Positions 35,823-44,866 of a stretch of 64,000 nt of DNA are shown piece by piece. The position numbers and the translations under genes are program-made. The notes beneath the pieces are model-generated. The model ran no database searches, was not told the origin of the DNA, and saw only the letters and a program-made list of their open reading frames with translations. Source of the stretch: an uncultured Lachnospiraceae bacterium (GTDB lineage Bacteria > Bacillota > Clostridia > Lachnospirales > Lachnospiraceae). The stretch covers positions 62,001 through 126,000 of the forward strand of contig CAJTVQ010000003.1 in the NCBI GenBank assembly GCA_910579935.1. The letters run 5' to 3'. The number at the start of each line of letters is the position of its first letter. The stretch's first letter is position 1.

Positions 35823-36809
35823 CTATTCATCGTTTCGCATCGTCCGGACCGATCCTGTTTTTACATTTTTTACATTCCCGTCCGCATCGATCCTTATCAT
35901 ATCCTCTGTAAAAATATCACGGCAGTCGCAGGTATTCAGCCATTTCACCGGCGCTGCCACACATTGTTCCGGTGAAGAAGCCAGCCACGCCCCCCACCAG
36001 CTAAAGCTGCTGTTGGCAATGATGTGGTGTCTGCATCCGCTCATCAGCATCAGGTCGATATAGCCGGTTTCCTCCGAGGTACCTTTGATGACCGTAAAGC
36101 GTTCCGTCCCTTCCGATGCGGCTCCGCCCTGATCTGCCGCCGCTTTTCCCCGAAGCTCCGCTTCCTTTTTCCTGCACCACTCTTCCGCCCATTCCGCATC
36201 GTTGGTAAATACAAAAAAACAGGCGTTCGGATACTTTTCCAGCATATAAGCAACCGCACCGTCATAATACGCCTCCGTGCAGATTCCTCCGTATACCTGT
36301 TCCGCTTCCAGGTAATCCCCCCTGCGTATATGGATGCCGACGGACTCCTTCCGCTTTATCTGTCCTGCATATTCTTCCACCCGGTCTTCCAGGCCGTCCG
36401 GCACTCTGACATTACGGAACCGGAACGCTTTGCGCACGTCTGCCTCGATATCCTTGAAATAGCGTTCGCTTTGGAAGCACCCGCACAGATAAGCGTTGTC
36501 TTTTTCCAATACCTTCTCGTCAAAATCCGCCGACCTTTCGTGATATTCCCCGCTCTTTCTGCCAAATAATCTACGCCGCAGACGGCTTGGCAGTTCCATC
36601 TCCGCATCCGTCAGCCGGATCACTTCCTCCCTTGACGCTTTCGGATAGTCGATGCCGAACACCCACAGCATGATCGGTCTGGCATTCGCCAGCCGGTACT
36701 CCGTCACATCGTCAAACTTCACTTCTTTCCCAAGGGAAACCAGTTTCAGATAAAGCGCATATTGAAACATCTGATTCCCGATTCCCCCTGACATCCGAAT
36801 AATATTCAT
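35823..36809 (-). CDS. Alpha-1,2-fucosyltransferase (GT11)
   Basis: 328 residues from the ATG at 36809; AGAGG lies 7 nt upstream, while the TTG at 36839 has no site. The GT11 motifs are intact: SGGIGNQMFQYALYLKL near the start, GIHIRRGDYL (159-168) and ANSSFSWWGAWLA. An insert of about 20 small and charged residues (AELRGKAAADQGGAASEGTE) lies between motifs 2 and 3. It should use GDP-fucose as donor. It lies between asnB and a GT2 gene. Confidence 0.9.
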   Translation of the reverse strand: MNIIRMSGGIGNQMFQYALYLKLVSLGKEVKFDDVTEYRLANARPIMLWVFGIDYPKASREEVIRLTDAEMELPSRLRRRLFGRKSGEYHERSADFDEKVLEKDNAYLCGCFQSERYFKDIEADVRKAFRFRNVRVPDGLEDRVEEYAGQIKRKESVGIHIRRGDYLEAEQVYGGICTEAYYDGAVAYMLEKYPNACFFVFTNDAEWAEEWCRKKEAELRGKAAADQGGAASEGTERFTVIKGTSEETGYIDLMLMSGCRHHIIANSSFSWWGAWLASSPEQCVAAPVKWLNTCDCRDIFTEDMIRIDADGNVKNVKTGSVRTMRNDE

Positions 36810-36873
36810 TCCGTTTCCTCTTTTTTGCGCCTGCGGCAATCTTTTCCGGTCCTGCGCTGCTCTTTTCCATTTT

Positions 36874-38775
36874 CTACTCTGTCTGACGTTTTCCGTACTG
36901 TGTACACATCCATGCCTGAAACATCAGGATAAACCATATCTGTATCCGCCAGATACCCTTATCCGTATAATCTTTCCATATCTTTTCCACTACATTGGCA
37001 TCCAGTATTCCCTGCCGTTCCAAAAGCTTCCTGTCTATCAGGCTTTCCGCCCACTCCCGCAGTTCCGGCTTTAGCAGCCACTTGTCGATCGGTATGCTGA
37101 ATCCTTTTTTCGGGCGTTCCATCATCTCCCGCGGGACATAACGGTACAGCACCTCCCGCAGCACCTTTTTCCCCGTTTTTCCCTCTCTCTTATATTCAAT
37201 CGGCAGTGACCACGCAAACTCCACCACATCCCTGTCCAGCATCGGCACCCTTGTTTCCAGGGAAACCGCCATTGCTGTCCGGTCCACTTTCACCAAAATA
37301 TCATCGGGATGGTACATCAGCATATCCATCAGCATCACATTATGATTGACCTCTTTCAGGCATCCCTCTTTGAACTCATTGTATTTATAAGGGCAGTATT
37401 CGTGGGACAGGCTGATTTTCTTCGTCAGCGGGTCGGTTTCATAAGATACCTCATAAAGACGGCCCGGCCCTTTCGCGCCCAAAAGGGTTCCCTTCGTCCT
37501 GTAAACGGGATTTCCCGCCAGAGGGCTGTGCAGCACCAGTTCGCTGCACGGTTTCCGTATGAAATAAGGGATGTTTTTCATCTTATTCCAAATGCGCGAC
37601 ACCGACTCATACGAAGTATACCCGCAGAACAGCTCATCGCCCCCGTCTCCCGAAAGGGATACCGTCACATGTTCTCTCGTCATCCTGCTCACCAGATAAG
37701 TCGGTATCTGGGAAGAATCCGCAAAAGGCTCCCCGAATATATACGCCAGCTTCGGTATCACCCCGATGGCATCCTTCTGGCTGATATACAGTTCCGTGTG
37801 CTCTGTTCCGAGATGACTTGCAATTTCCTTCGCGGCCGCAGCCTCATTATATCCCTCTTCCTCCATGCCTATAGTGAAACTCCGCACCCTGCCGCCATAC
37901 AGGTCCTGCATCAGCGCCACCACCGTACTGCTGTCGATTCCTGCTGACAAAAAAGCTCCCACCGGCACATCCGCCGCCATCTGTTCCCGTATGGATGCTT
38001 TCAGCAGCCGTTCCAGTTCTTCCGAAGCTTCCGCTTCACTTCCTTTAAATGGATTCGCCTGCCCTTTCCCCGCTGCCCTTTTCATGGACCAGAAAACCGA
38101 TGTTGAAAGATTTTCCCTGCCAAAAGGCGCCTTCACCGTCAGCATGGTTCCGGGCTCCAGTTTATAGATCTCTTCATATATGGAATAGGGCGCCGGAATA
38201 TAACCATGCGTAAAATAAAGATCCAGTACCTTCCGGTTGATGGGACTGCAGAATCCGTCCAGCTCCGCAATGGAGCCGATATCTGAGGCAAAGACAAATG
38301 TCTCCCCTCCGATAAAACCGTAATAGAGTGGTTTCTCTCCCACTCTATCCCTCAGCAGATACAACTCCCGCTCTTTTTTATCGTACAAAGCAATGGCAAA
38401 CATCCCTTTGCACATAGAGACTGCCTTTTTTACGCCGTATGCTTCCATGGCCTCCAGCAGCACCTCCGTATCCGAAGTCCCGCGGAATCCTTCCACTCTT
38501 TTTTCTTCCTGCAGCTTTGCCGCTATTTTCTTATAATTGTAAATTTCACCGTTAAACGCAATGACATACCTGCCGCTGCGGGATTCCATAGGCTGCCTGC
38601 CGTTTTCAGACAAGTCCACAATCGAAAGCCGTCTATGACCGAACACCACTTTCTTATCTTCCGATGCCCATATGCCTTCCGCATCCGGCCCCCTATGGTG
38701 CATCCGCTTATTCATTCTGCCGATATTCACCCTCCAATCGGCCTTTAAATTACAAAAACCTGCAATCCCGCACAT
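36874..38775 (-). CDS. asnB: Asparagine synthetase B-type amidotransferase
   Basis: The 633-residue protein starts MCGIAGF, giving the N-terminal Cys2 nucleophile of class II glutamine amidotransferases. The glutaminase half has HHRGPDAEG and FNGEIYN; the synthetase half has the PP-loop motif FLSAGIDSSTVVAL and SLSGDGGDELFCGY. In glycan loci such enzymes (for example WbpS of Pseudomonas aeruginosa O6) amidate uronic acids rather than make asparagine; that role is inferred here. A second copy lies at 41025-42911. Confidence 0.92.
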   Translation of the reverse strand: MCGIAGFCNLKADWRVNIGRMNKRMHHRGPDAEGIWASEDKKVVFGHRRLSIVDLSENGRQPMESRSGRYVIAFNGEIYNYKKIAAKLQEEKRVEGFRGTSDTEVLLEAMEAYGVKKAVSMCKGMFAIALYDKKERELYLLRDRVGEKPLYYGFIGGETFVFASDIGSIAELDGFCSPINRKVLDLYFTHGYIPAPYSIYEEIYKLEPGTMLTVKAPFGRENLSTSVFWSMKRAAGKGQANPFKGSEAEASEELERLLKASIREQMAADVPVGAFLSAGIDSSTVVALMQDLYGGRVRSFTIGMEEEGYNEAAAAKEIASHLGTEHTELYISQKDAIGVIPKLAYIFGEPFADSSQIPTYLVSRMTREHVTVSLSGDGGDELFCGYTSYESVSRIWNKMKNIPYFIRKPCSELVLHSPLAGNPVYRTKGTLLGAKGPGRLYEVSYETDPLTKKISLSHEYCPYKYNEFKEGCLKEVNHNVMLMDMLMYHPDDILVKVDRTAMAVSLETRVPMLDRDVVEFAWSLPIEYKREGKTGKKVLREVLYRYVPREMMERPKKGFSIPIDKWLLKPELREWAESLIDRKLLERQGILDANVVEKIWKDYTDKGIWRIQIWFILMFQAWMCTQYGKRQTE

Positions 38776-38808
38776 ATTATCCTCTTTTCCGCGCCGCTCT
38801 TCTATCTT

Positions 38809-39885
38809 CTATTCTTCCGCCGCCAGCTCCGCAAAATCCCCTTCTTCAATCCGTCTCGCAATCGTCTCCTTCGCCTGCGCCAGTTCCTCTTTCCACTGTA
38901 CGTATGCCGCATCCCAGCTTTCATACCCTTCCTGTCCCCTTCTGTCCTCTATACCGTACATCCCGGAAAGGAATCCGCCCAGAAACTTCGTACATTTTTC
39001 AGCCCCCAAGGCATTGGTATGTCCTCCGTAATCGCTGAAATCCGAAGCGAAATCCAGCCCGATCTCCTCATAGTGGTCATTCAGATTCAGAAATTCGTAT
39101 CCGTATCCTGCAATGATTTCATCCATATAATTGTACATCTTCTGCTTTTCCTTCTCCATCACGGTAGGGGAGAGGATGAACAGGGCCTGAAGGTCGTTCT
39201 CTTTCAGATGATCCAATAGTTGATACAGACATGCTTCCTGGATTTCCGGCATCGGCGCTTTCTCCGCAACGGCCGAAGTATCCACCGCTTCGCAGGGCCC
39301 CACTTCATCCGTCATCACATATCCTTTCTGGTCATCCGCCTTCTCATAACGAAAACAGGCGATCTGTTCCGGCAGAACCATGGTCTTCCAGTTGGAATGA
39401 TATTTGAAAATATCAAAGTAATACGTGTACCGCTCCGAAACATCCTCCACCATGGCATTGATGGTTTTAATACGGTTCCACGAATATTTCAGATTATCGG
39501 TCACCCCTCTTGTATAAGCCATATTATTGGTTAAATCCGTTTCACTTGCGGTATACATACGCATTTCAAATATATACAGCTTTGGCTGCTGGGTCTTTCG
39601 GACTTCCTCCACCAGATGAACAGCCGCCACCGGCCGCTGCAGATTGCTGGATATGGGATATGCCGCAATCCCGTATTCCCCCCACATCATCGGTGTGGCA
39701 TAGTAGGGATATACCGGACTGGAACCGATCATTACGACATCCACCGTATTTTTCTTTTCCGCATAGAATCCCGTGAACCGGTCCTTCACGTCTCCGTTGG
39801 TACGGATGACATACGTGACCGTCATGAGGATATATAAAAATACCGCTATGAATATGATTGATTGCAAAGCCTGTTTACGAGTCAT
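38809..39885 (-). CDS. Membrane-anchored SGNH hydrolase-like protein
   Basis: 358 residues with one N-terminal membrane segment (about 10-27) and the rest predicted outside. VVMIGSSPVYPYY (50-62) gives an SGNH block I-like GSS (54-56), and SDYGGHTNALGAEK (284-297) gives an Asp and His at the block V position. The pattern resembles DltD/AlgX-type acyl-transfer or esterase proteins, which could modify the polymer outside the cell. No partner acyl-exporter (MBOAT) gene is in the window. It overlaps the next gene by 11 nt. Confidence 0.72.
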   Translation of the reverse strand: MTRKQALQSIIFIAVFLYILMTVTYVIRTNGDVKDRFTGFYAEKKNTVDVVMIGSSPVYPYYATPMMWGEYGIAAYPISSNLQRPVAAVHLVEEVRKTQQPKLYIFEMRMYTASETDLTNNMAYTRGVTDNLKYSWNRIKTINAMVEDVSERYTYYFDIFKYHSNWKTMVLPEQIACFRYEKADDQKGYVMTDEVGPCEAVDTSAVAEKAPMPEIQEACLYQLLDHLKENDLQALFILSPTVMEKEKQKMYNYMDEIIAGYGYEFLNLNDHYEEIGLDFASDFSDYGGHTNALGAEKCTKFLGGFLSGMYGIEDRRGQEGYESWDAAYVQWKEELAQAKETIARRIEEGDFAELAAEE

Positions 39886-41002
39886 TTCTTCTCCTGCGTC
39901 TCCCTTTCCGTTCCATCATTCTGCAAAAATACTCCTCCCATTTCGCATTTATTAAATCAGGATTTAACTTTTCTTTTATTTTTGCAGCATTTTTACTTAA
40001 TTTATTTGCAAAATCCTTATCACCTATAATTTTTTGCAAGTTTTCTTCCATCTTTCTCCAGTTGTCCACTTCAGTCAACAACCCGTTCACACCGTTTTCA
40101 ATCAGTTCCGCAGGGCCTCCGCAGGGACAGTCCGTAGCAACGGAAGGGATTCCAAGGGCCATTGCTTCCATTAAAGTATTCGGCATTCCCTCCGAATTGG
40201 AAGATAATACGAAAACAGAAGCCTTGTATATAGCATCCGCCACGTCGGATATACTGCCGGGCAGATGTACCCTGTCCTGCAGGCCCATCTCCCTTACCTG
40301 CTCAAGCAGGCCGGAACGAAGCTCTCCCTCCCCGTATATAACCAGTTCATAGTCCGGATACCGCTCCGCCAGTGAAGCAAATGCCTTGATGATCAGAATG
40401 TGGTTTTTGTTGGCATCCACACGCCCCACCGCAACAATCTTCTTTTCACGTTCCCCTGCATATACCTCCCGCATAAAAGCAGGATGAATGGAATTAGGCA
40501 GGATTACGGCCTTTTTTTGAACCGATCGACTAAAGAAGTCAATACTTCTCCGGCTCTGCAAAACCACACCGTCAGCCATAGGAAACAACACCATCGCAGC
40601 CCACCGGAGGACTTTGGAATAGTATTCCTCCTTCGGCTCCCCCCGCACCGATATCACGACCGGAATAGAAAGGAAACGGGAAGTCAGGATCGCCATCATA
40701 TTATTTTTTCCGATGAATGAAAGAATCAGATCCGGTTTTATCTTCTTCCATATGTTCCTCAGTCTGCGGAAACGCTTTATAAAATTAATGACACGGCTCT
40801 TCCCGATCTCACTGTCAGGAATCTCCGAATAAACCCTTTGGATTCCGCCGTCGATTTCATACTCGTTTTCCGTACGGTACTGAGTCACAATGGTAACCGC
40901 ATACCCTCTGCGGTAAAAGTAGCCGGCCAGATTCACCAACACCCGTTCCGAACCGCCTTTATTCAAAGAACTGATAAACATGGCGATATGCTTTTTATCC
41001 AT
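39875..41002 (-). CDS. GT4 family glycosyltransferase
   Basis: 375 residues from the ATG at 41002, which has GGAG 6 nt upstream; upstream ATGs (41008, 41014, 41056) overlap or lack sites. It starts KKHIAMFISSLNKGGSERVLVNLAGYFYRRGY, the GGSERV donor-side loop of GT4, and has VFVLSSNSEGMPNTLMEAMALGIPSVATDCPCGGP near the end. The DCPCGGP tail of this motif also occurs in the GT4 at 43751-44866; the two are close paralogues. It follows the second asnB by 22 nt. Confidence 0.9.
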   Translation of the reverse strand: MDKKHIAMFISSLNKGGSERVLVNLAGYFYRRGYAVTIVTQYRTENEYEIDGGIQRVYSEIPDSEIGKSRVINFIKRFRRLRNIWKKIKPDLILSFIGKNNMMAILTSRFLSIPVVISVRGEPKEEYYSKVLRWAAMVLFPMADGVVLQSRRSIDFFSRSVQKKAVILPNSIHPAFMREVYAGEREKKIVAVGRVDANKNHILIIKAFASLAERYPDYELVIYGEGELRSGLLEQVREMGLQDRVHLPGSISDVADAIYKASVFVLSSNSEGMPNTLMEAMALGIPSVATDCPCGGPAELIENGVNGLLTEVDNWRKMEENLQKIIGDKDFANKLSKNAAKIKEKLNPDLINAKWEEYFCRMMERKGRRRRRNDS

Positions 41003-41024
41003 ATACATCTCCATCCTATAAGGC

Positions 41025-42911
41025 TCATGCACAATAATACCGGTACCATTGCTCAAAAATAAAAAATGACCATGACAATTTCGAATAATTCGCTCCCGTG
41101 GCAGGCCCGCCGTCGCCGGTCCGGATGTATTCCCGGATCATGTCCGATACATACGCTGCATCGAAAATACCCTGACGTTCCAGATAACCTTTTTCGCTGT
41201 AATCCAAAAGCTGTTCTTTCAACGGCCCCCGCAGCCACTTATCCAGCGGAACACCAAACCCTACCTTCGGCCTGTCCAGCAGTTCTTTCGGAATGTAATC
41301 ATATGCAATATCCTTCAGAATATGCTTTTTGTCCCCTTTATGAAATTTGAATTCATGGGGAATCCGATAAGAATATTCCATTACATCCCGGTCTAAAACA
41401 GGACACCTGGTTTCCAAAGAATATTTCATGCTGGCCCGGTCCACTTTGCAGAGAATGTCCCCCGGCAGATACGTATCCATATCCAAAAGCATACGCCGGA
41501 TCTGCCAGTTCTCTTCCCCATAAGCGCTTTCCGTTTCATAATGGCAGGGCAGTTCCTTTCCGTCGTTACGCACCATCTTTCCGGCGCGGACGATATAATT
41601 GCTGGCGCCGAACTGGGTCTTTGTCTCCCTGTTGCGGTTTTCCGCAATGATGCGGACCCGAAAAGGCAGTTTTCCGCCAAGTCCCGTTTCCCTGATAAGC
41701 GGTAAGCGGCAGATACCATGCACGATTGCTCCGGGCCAGTCTAACAGCTGTGCCTGCGCTACGTTTTCATATATATTATAACCGCAGTAAAACTCGTCTC
41801 CGCCGTCACCGGACAGGGCCACCGTCACCTGTTCCCTTGCCAGCGCCGCCACCAGCATGGAAGGAATCTGCGAACTGTCGGCAAAAGGTTCGTCGTAGTA
41901 CTTCGGAATGCTTTCCACCAAATCAAACATCTGTTTCTCGTCAATATATAGTTCCGTATGATCCGTCCCCAGATAATCCGCAACCTGCGCGGCATATTTC
42001 GCCTCGTTATACCGCTCTTCATGGAAACCGATGGAAAAAGTCTTTACCGGTCCGCCGGAACACTCCTGTGCCAAAGCGGTGATCAGGGAAGAATCATAAC
42101 CGCCGCTGAGAAAAGACCCAAGCGGCACATCAGCGATCATCCTGGCTGCCGTCGCCTTTTTCAGGAGTTCCTTCAGCTGCCCCTTCGCCTCCCCGTAATC
42201 CCTCACCGGACTGCTTTTCTGCTTCGCGTATATTTTTCGGATATCCCAATACTTCCACTTTTCTATCTTACCCTGTCCAAACGAAAGGATTCCGCCCGGT
42301 TCCAGCTTATACACATCCTCAAAGACGGATTCCGGAGCATTGATATATTGCTGGTATAAATACCGCGACAGCACATCCCGCCTGATCTTCTTTTCAAACC
42401 CCGGACAGGTCATGAGCGGTTTCAGTTCTGACGCAAACGCCAGGTTTTCCCCGTCCAGCCAATAGTAAAGCGGCTTCTTCCCAATCCGGTCGCGAACCAG
42501 ATACGTTTTTCCTCCCTCCCTGTCAAACAGGGCAATGGCAAACATCCCGTTAAACCTCTTTACACAATCAATGCCCCACTTCAGATATGCAGCAATGATT
42601 ATCTCCGTATCACAGTTTGACCGGAAAGGATAGTCCAAAAGTTCCTCCTTCAGTTCCTGAAAATTATAAATCTCCCCATTATAGACCACGCTGACACGGC
42701 TGTCCGGCGAATGCATCGGCTGATGTCCCAGCGCGGACAGATCCAATATAGACAGCCGCCTCTGCGCGAAGCCGACACAGTAACCGCCGGCCGCCTCATA
42801 GATTTCCTCTCCGCTGTCATCCGGTCCTCTATGATACATGGTATCATTCATCTCTTTCAATTGTTCCAAACGAATGCTCCGCCTCGACACAAAACCGCAT
42901 ATTCCGCACAT
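41025..42911 (-). CDS. asnB: Asparagine synthetase B-type amidotransferase (second copy)
   Basis: 628 residues starting MCGICGF (Cys2 nucleophile), with YHRGPDDSGEE, VYNGEIYNF, FLSGGYDSSLITAL and ALSGDGGDEFYCGY. Length and motif set match the first copy, but many positions differ, so this is an older duplication or separate acquisition rather than a recent tandem copy. It probably amidates a carboxyl sugar or another acid in the pathway. It is flanked by a GT4 gene and a deacetylase-like gene with gaps of 22 and 11 nt. Confidence 0.92.
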   Translation of the reverse strand: MCGICGFVSRRSIRLEQLKEMNDTMYHRGPDDSGEEIYEAAGGYCVGFAQRRLSILDLSALGHQPMHSPDSRVSVVYNGEIYNFQELKEELLDYPFRSNCDTEIIIAAYLKWGIDCVKRFNGMFAIALFDREGGKTYLVRDRIGKKPLYYWLDGENLAFASELKPLMTCPGFEKKIRRDVLSRYLYQQYINAPESVFEDVYKLEPGGILSFGQGKIEKWKYWDIRKIYAKQKSSPVRDYGEAKGQLKELLKKATAARMIADVPLGSFLSGGYDSSLITALAQECSGGPVKTFSIGFHEERYNEAKYAAQVADYLGTDHTELYIDEKQMFDLVESIPKYYDEPFADSSQIPSMLVAALAREQVTVALSGDGGDEFYCGYNIYENVAQAQLLDWPGAIVHGICRLPLIRETGLGGKLPFRVRIIAENRNRETKTQFGASNYIVRAGKMVRNDGKELPCHYETESAYGEENWQIRRMLLDMDTYLPGDILCKVDRASMKYSLETRCPVLDRDVMEYSYRIPHEFKFHKGDKKHILKDIAYDYIPKELLDRPKVGFGVPLDKWLRGPLKEQLLDYSEKGYLERQGIFDAAYVSDMIREYIRTGDGGPATGANYSKLSWSFFIFEQWYRYYCA

Positions 42912-42922
42912 ACCGAAACCTC

Positions 42923-43678
42923 CTAATCCAACGGCTCCAGGAAACTGTCTTTATACTCTGCAAAATCCTTACACTCATGGTCAATGCTGTTTATCAGTTC
43001 CACATACTTCTCCCTTACCAGGGTCTTATAATTCCCGTAATTATCATACCCCTTTTTCGTCCATGCAAACGGATGGGTCAGAATCTGTATTTTGTCATGT
43101 CCTAACAGATTCTTTTCATCCGGATAACCATACCGCCATATATGGTTTGCATCGGACATATATTTTACCCTCAGCTCACTGTCTTCCGTTACATTTTGTG
43201 CAAACGTAAAGAATTCATCCTGATAGGCATTGATGATACCCGGCAGCTTTATGTTTTCCGCCAGCACGGCCGGGGAAGGACGGTGCACGGAAAACTCCGA
43301 TATTTCAAAGCCGAGCATCTCGCTTAACATATGCATCTCCTTCACAATCTGTCTGCGAACGTCCTGCATATCCGTCATACCGTTTAATGCAAAATGCAGA
43401 CCGATTTTCTGTCCCCTTTCATGCATGTCGCATATCAGATCGCGGTTTTTTCTGGAAAGCAGATTATAAGAATTATTCGTCCACTGAAAAAAGAACGTGG
43501 AGGTAAAATCCATGCCGGACTCTACCTTCGCCAATGCATATGCACGCTCCACACTGTATTCCACATCATGACGCATAATAATGAACTTGTCCTTATGCAG
43601 CGCATCGCTGTAATTGCTCTGTAAACCGGTGGATTTGATAATTCTTATCATTTCCTTATAATCACTATATGAAAACAT
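42923..43678 (-). CDS. Polysaccharide deacetylase-like protein
   Basis: The 251-residue protein has the CE4-like RHDVEYS (36-42) metal-binding Asp, GLHFAL and THPFAW (about 218-223). There is no signal peptide, so it would act in the cytoplasm on a nucleotide sugar or lipid-linked intermediate. It belongs to a short variant found in glycan loci. AAGGAG lies 6 nt before the ATG. It is next to asnB and follows a 72-nt gap with a palindrome. Confidence 0.75.
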   Translation of the reverse strand: MFSYSDYKEMIRIIKSTGLQSNYSDALHKDKFIIMRHDVEYSVERAYALAKVESGMDFTSTFFFQWTNNSYNLLSRKNRDLICDMHERGQKIGLHFALNGMTDMQDVRRQIVKEMHMLSEMLGFEISEFSVHRPSPAVLAENIKLPGIINAYQDEFFTFAQNVTEDSELRVKYMSDANHIWRYGYPDEKNLLGHDKIQILTHPFAWTKKGYDNYGNYKTLVREKYVELINSIDHECKDFAEYKDSFLEPLD

Positions 43679-43719
43679 TCTCTTTCTCCTTATCCTACTA
43701 TTCTTTCCACATTACATAT

Positions 43720-43733
43720 CCGCAGCGCTGCGG
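43720..43733. repeat. Perfect 14-nt palindrome in an intergenic gap
   Basis: CCGCAGC/GCTGCGG is fully self-complementary and lies in the 72-nt gap between the GT4 gene at 43751 and the deacetylase-like gene. It shares the core CCGCAGCGC with the larger repeats at 11.6 and 49.2 kb. No T-run follows. Confidence 0.7.
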
Positions 43734-43750
43734 CCTCGTCCTGTACGGAC

Positions 43751-44866
43751 TCAAAACTCTTTTCTGCCGCCGCAGATATCTTCGATAAAATCCCGCCACT
43801 GCTCAAAAATCGCTTTCGCATTTGCTGTTTCCGCAATTTTTCTCGCCTGCCTGCCCAGCTTTTCAGCATATTCCGGCTGTTCGATCAGGCGGTTTATCCC
43901 ATCCTCCAGCGCTTTCTGGTCTTTGACCGGTATGAGCAGACCGTTCACTTCGTCTTCCATCACGGTACGCGGCCCTCCGCACGGACAGTCGGTGGCTACG
44001 ATCGGCAGTCCCAAAGCCATTGCCTCCAGCAGGGCATTCGGAAGTCCCTCCCAGTCCGAAGAAAATGCATAAACCGCAGCGTCTGTCAGTTCCTTCTCCA
44101 AAGCATCGCTGGCTCCCATCAGCCGGATATAATCCTGTGCCTGATGTTCGGCGATGATGCCCTCCAATATTTCCTTTGTCCCGTCAAAGGAATCACCGCC
44201 GTATATCTTCAGTACATAGTCCGGATGCTTACGATGCACCTCCACAAAGGCCCGAAGCAGCATCGGCTGATTCTTGAAATCTACCAGACGTCCCGACTGC
44301 ACCACTTCTTTTTTCCTCTTCTCCGGTTCCGGAACACCGATGTACTTATCATTCAGCGGATTTAAGATCACCCTGGAATTCTTTTGCAGAAAAGGAGCGA
44401 AAAATTCTCTCTGCCCTTCGGTCTGAAACACACACCCGGCCGCCCTCGGAAACAGCAGCGGTATCTGAATCTTATCGGACCATGCGTCATAATGTCCGGC
44501 CGGATCGGTCCGGATCGAAATCATCACCGGCACTTTCGTTCCGGGTGAAGCCATCAGAGCCCTGTAATTGGCCCTCTGCGCAAAGGCAATGAGAATATCC
44601 GGTTTTTCCTCTTTCATGAACTGTCTCAGATATTTTACCCGAAGCAGAAACTGTACCACCCGGTTCTTCCCCTCATCCTCTTTCCTTAATCCCACATGGA
44701 CTCTCCTGATGCCGCCGTTCAGGGAAAATTCGTTTTCTCCATACCATTCGGTGGCAACGAGTACCTCATACCCTTCCCCGGCAAACTGGTTTGCCAGATT
44801 GGACACTACCCGTTCCGCTCCGCCCTGCTCCAGACAGTTCAAATGGAAGGCTATCCTGCGTTTCAT
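43751..44866 (-). CDS. GT4 family glycosyltransferase
   Basis: 371 residues beginning RIAFHLNCLEQGGAERVVSNLANQFA with the GGAERV loop, and with VYAFSSDWEGLPNALLEAMALGLPIVATDCPCGGP as the donor site. The protein is closely similar in layout to that at 39875-41002. Translation is coupled to the DUF6020 gene by an ATGA overlap, suggesting that the two act together. It would work on the inner membrane face. Confidence 0.9.
   Translation of the reverse strand: MKRRIAFHLNCLEQGGAERVVSNLANQFAGEGYEVLVATEWYGENEFSLNGGIRRVHVGLRKEDEGKNRVVQFLLRVKYLRQFMKEEKPDILIAFAQRANYRALMASPGTKVPVMISIRTDPAGHYDAWSDKIQIPLLFPRAAGCVFQTEGQREFFAPFLQKNSRVILNPLNDKYIGVPEPEKRKKEVVQSGRLVDFKNQPMLLRAFVEVHRKHPDYVLKIYGGDSFDGTKEILEGIIAEHQAQDYIRLMGASDALEKELTDAAVYAFSSDWEGLPNALLEAMALGLPIVATDCPCGGPRTVMEDEVNGLLIPVKDQKALEDGINRLIEQPEYAEKLGRQARKIAETANAKAIFEQWRDFIEDICGGRKEF

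Noticed and set aside
36874..42911. Recent tandem duplication of asnB
   Set aside because: The two proteins share motifs but differ at many positions and have other genes between them.
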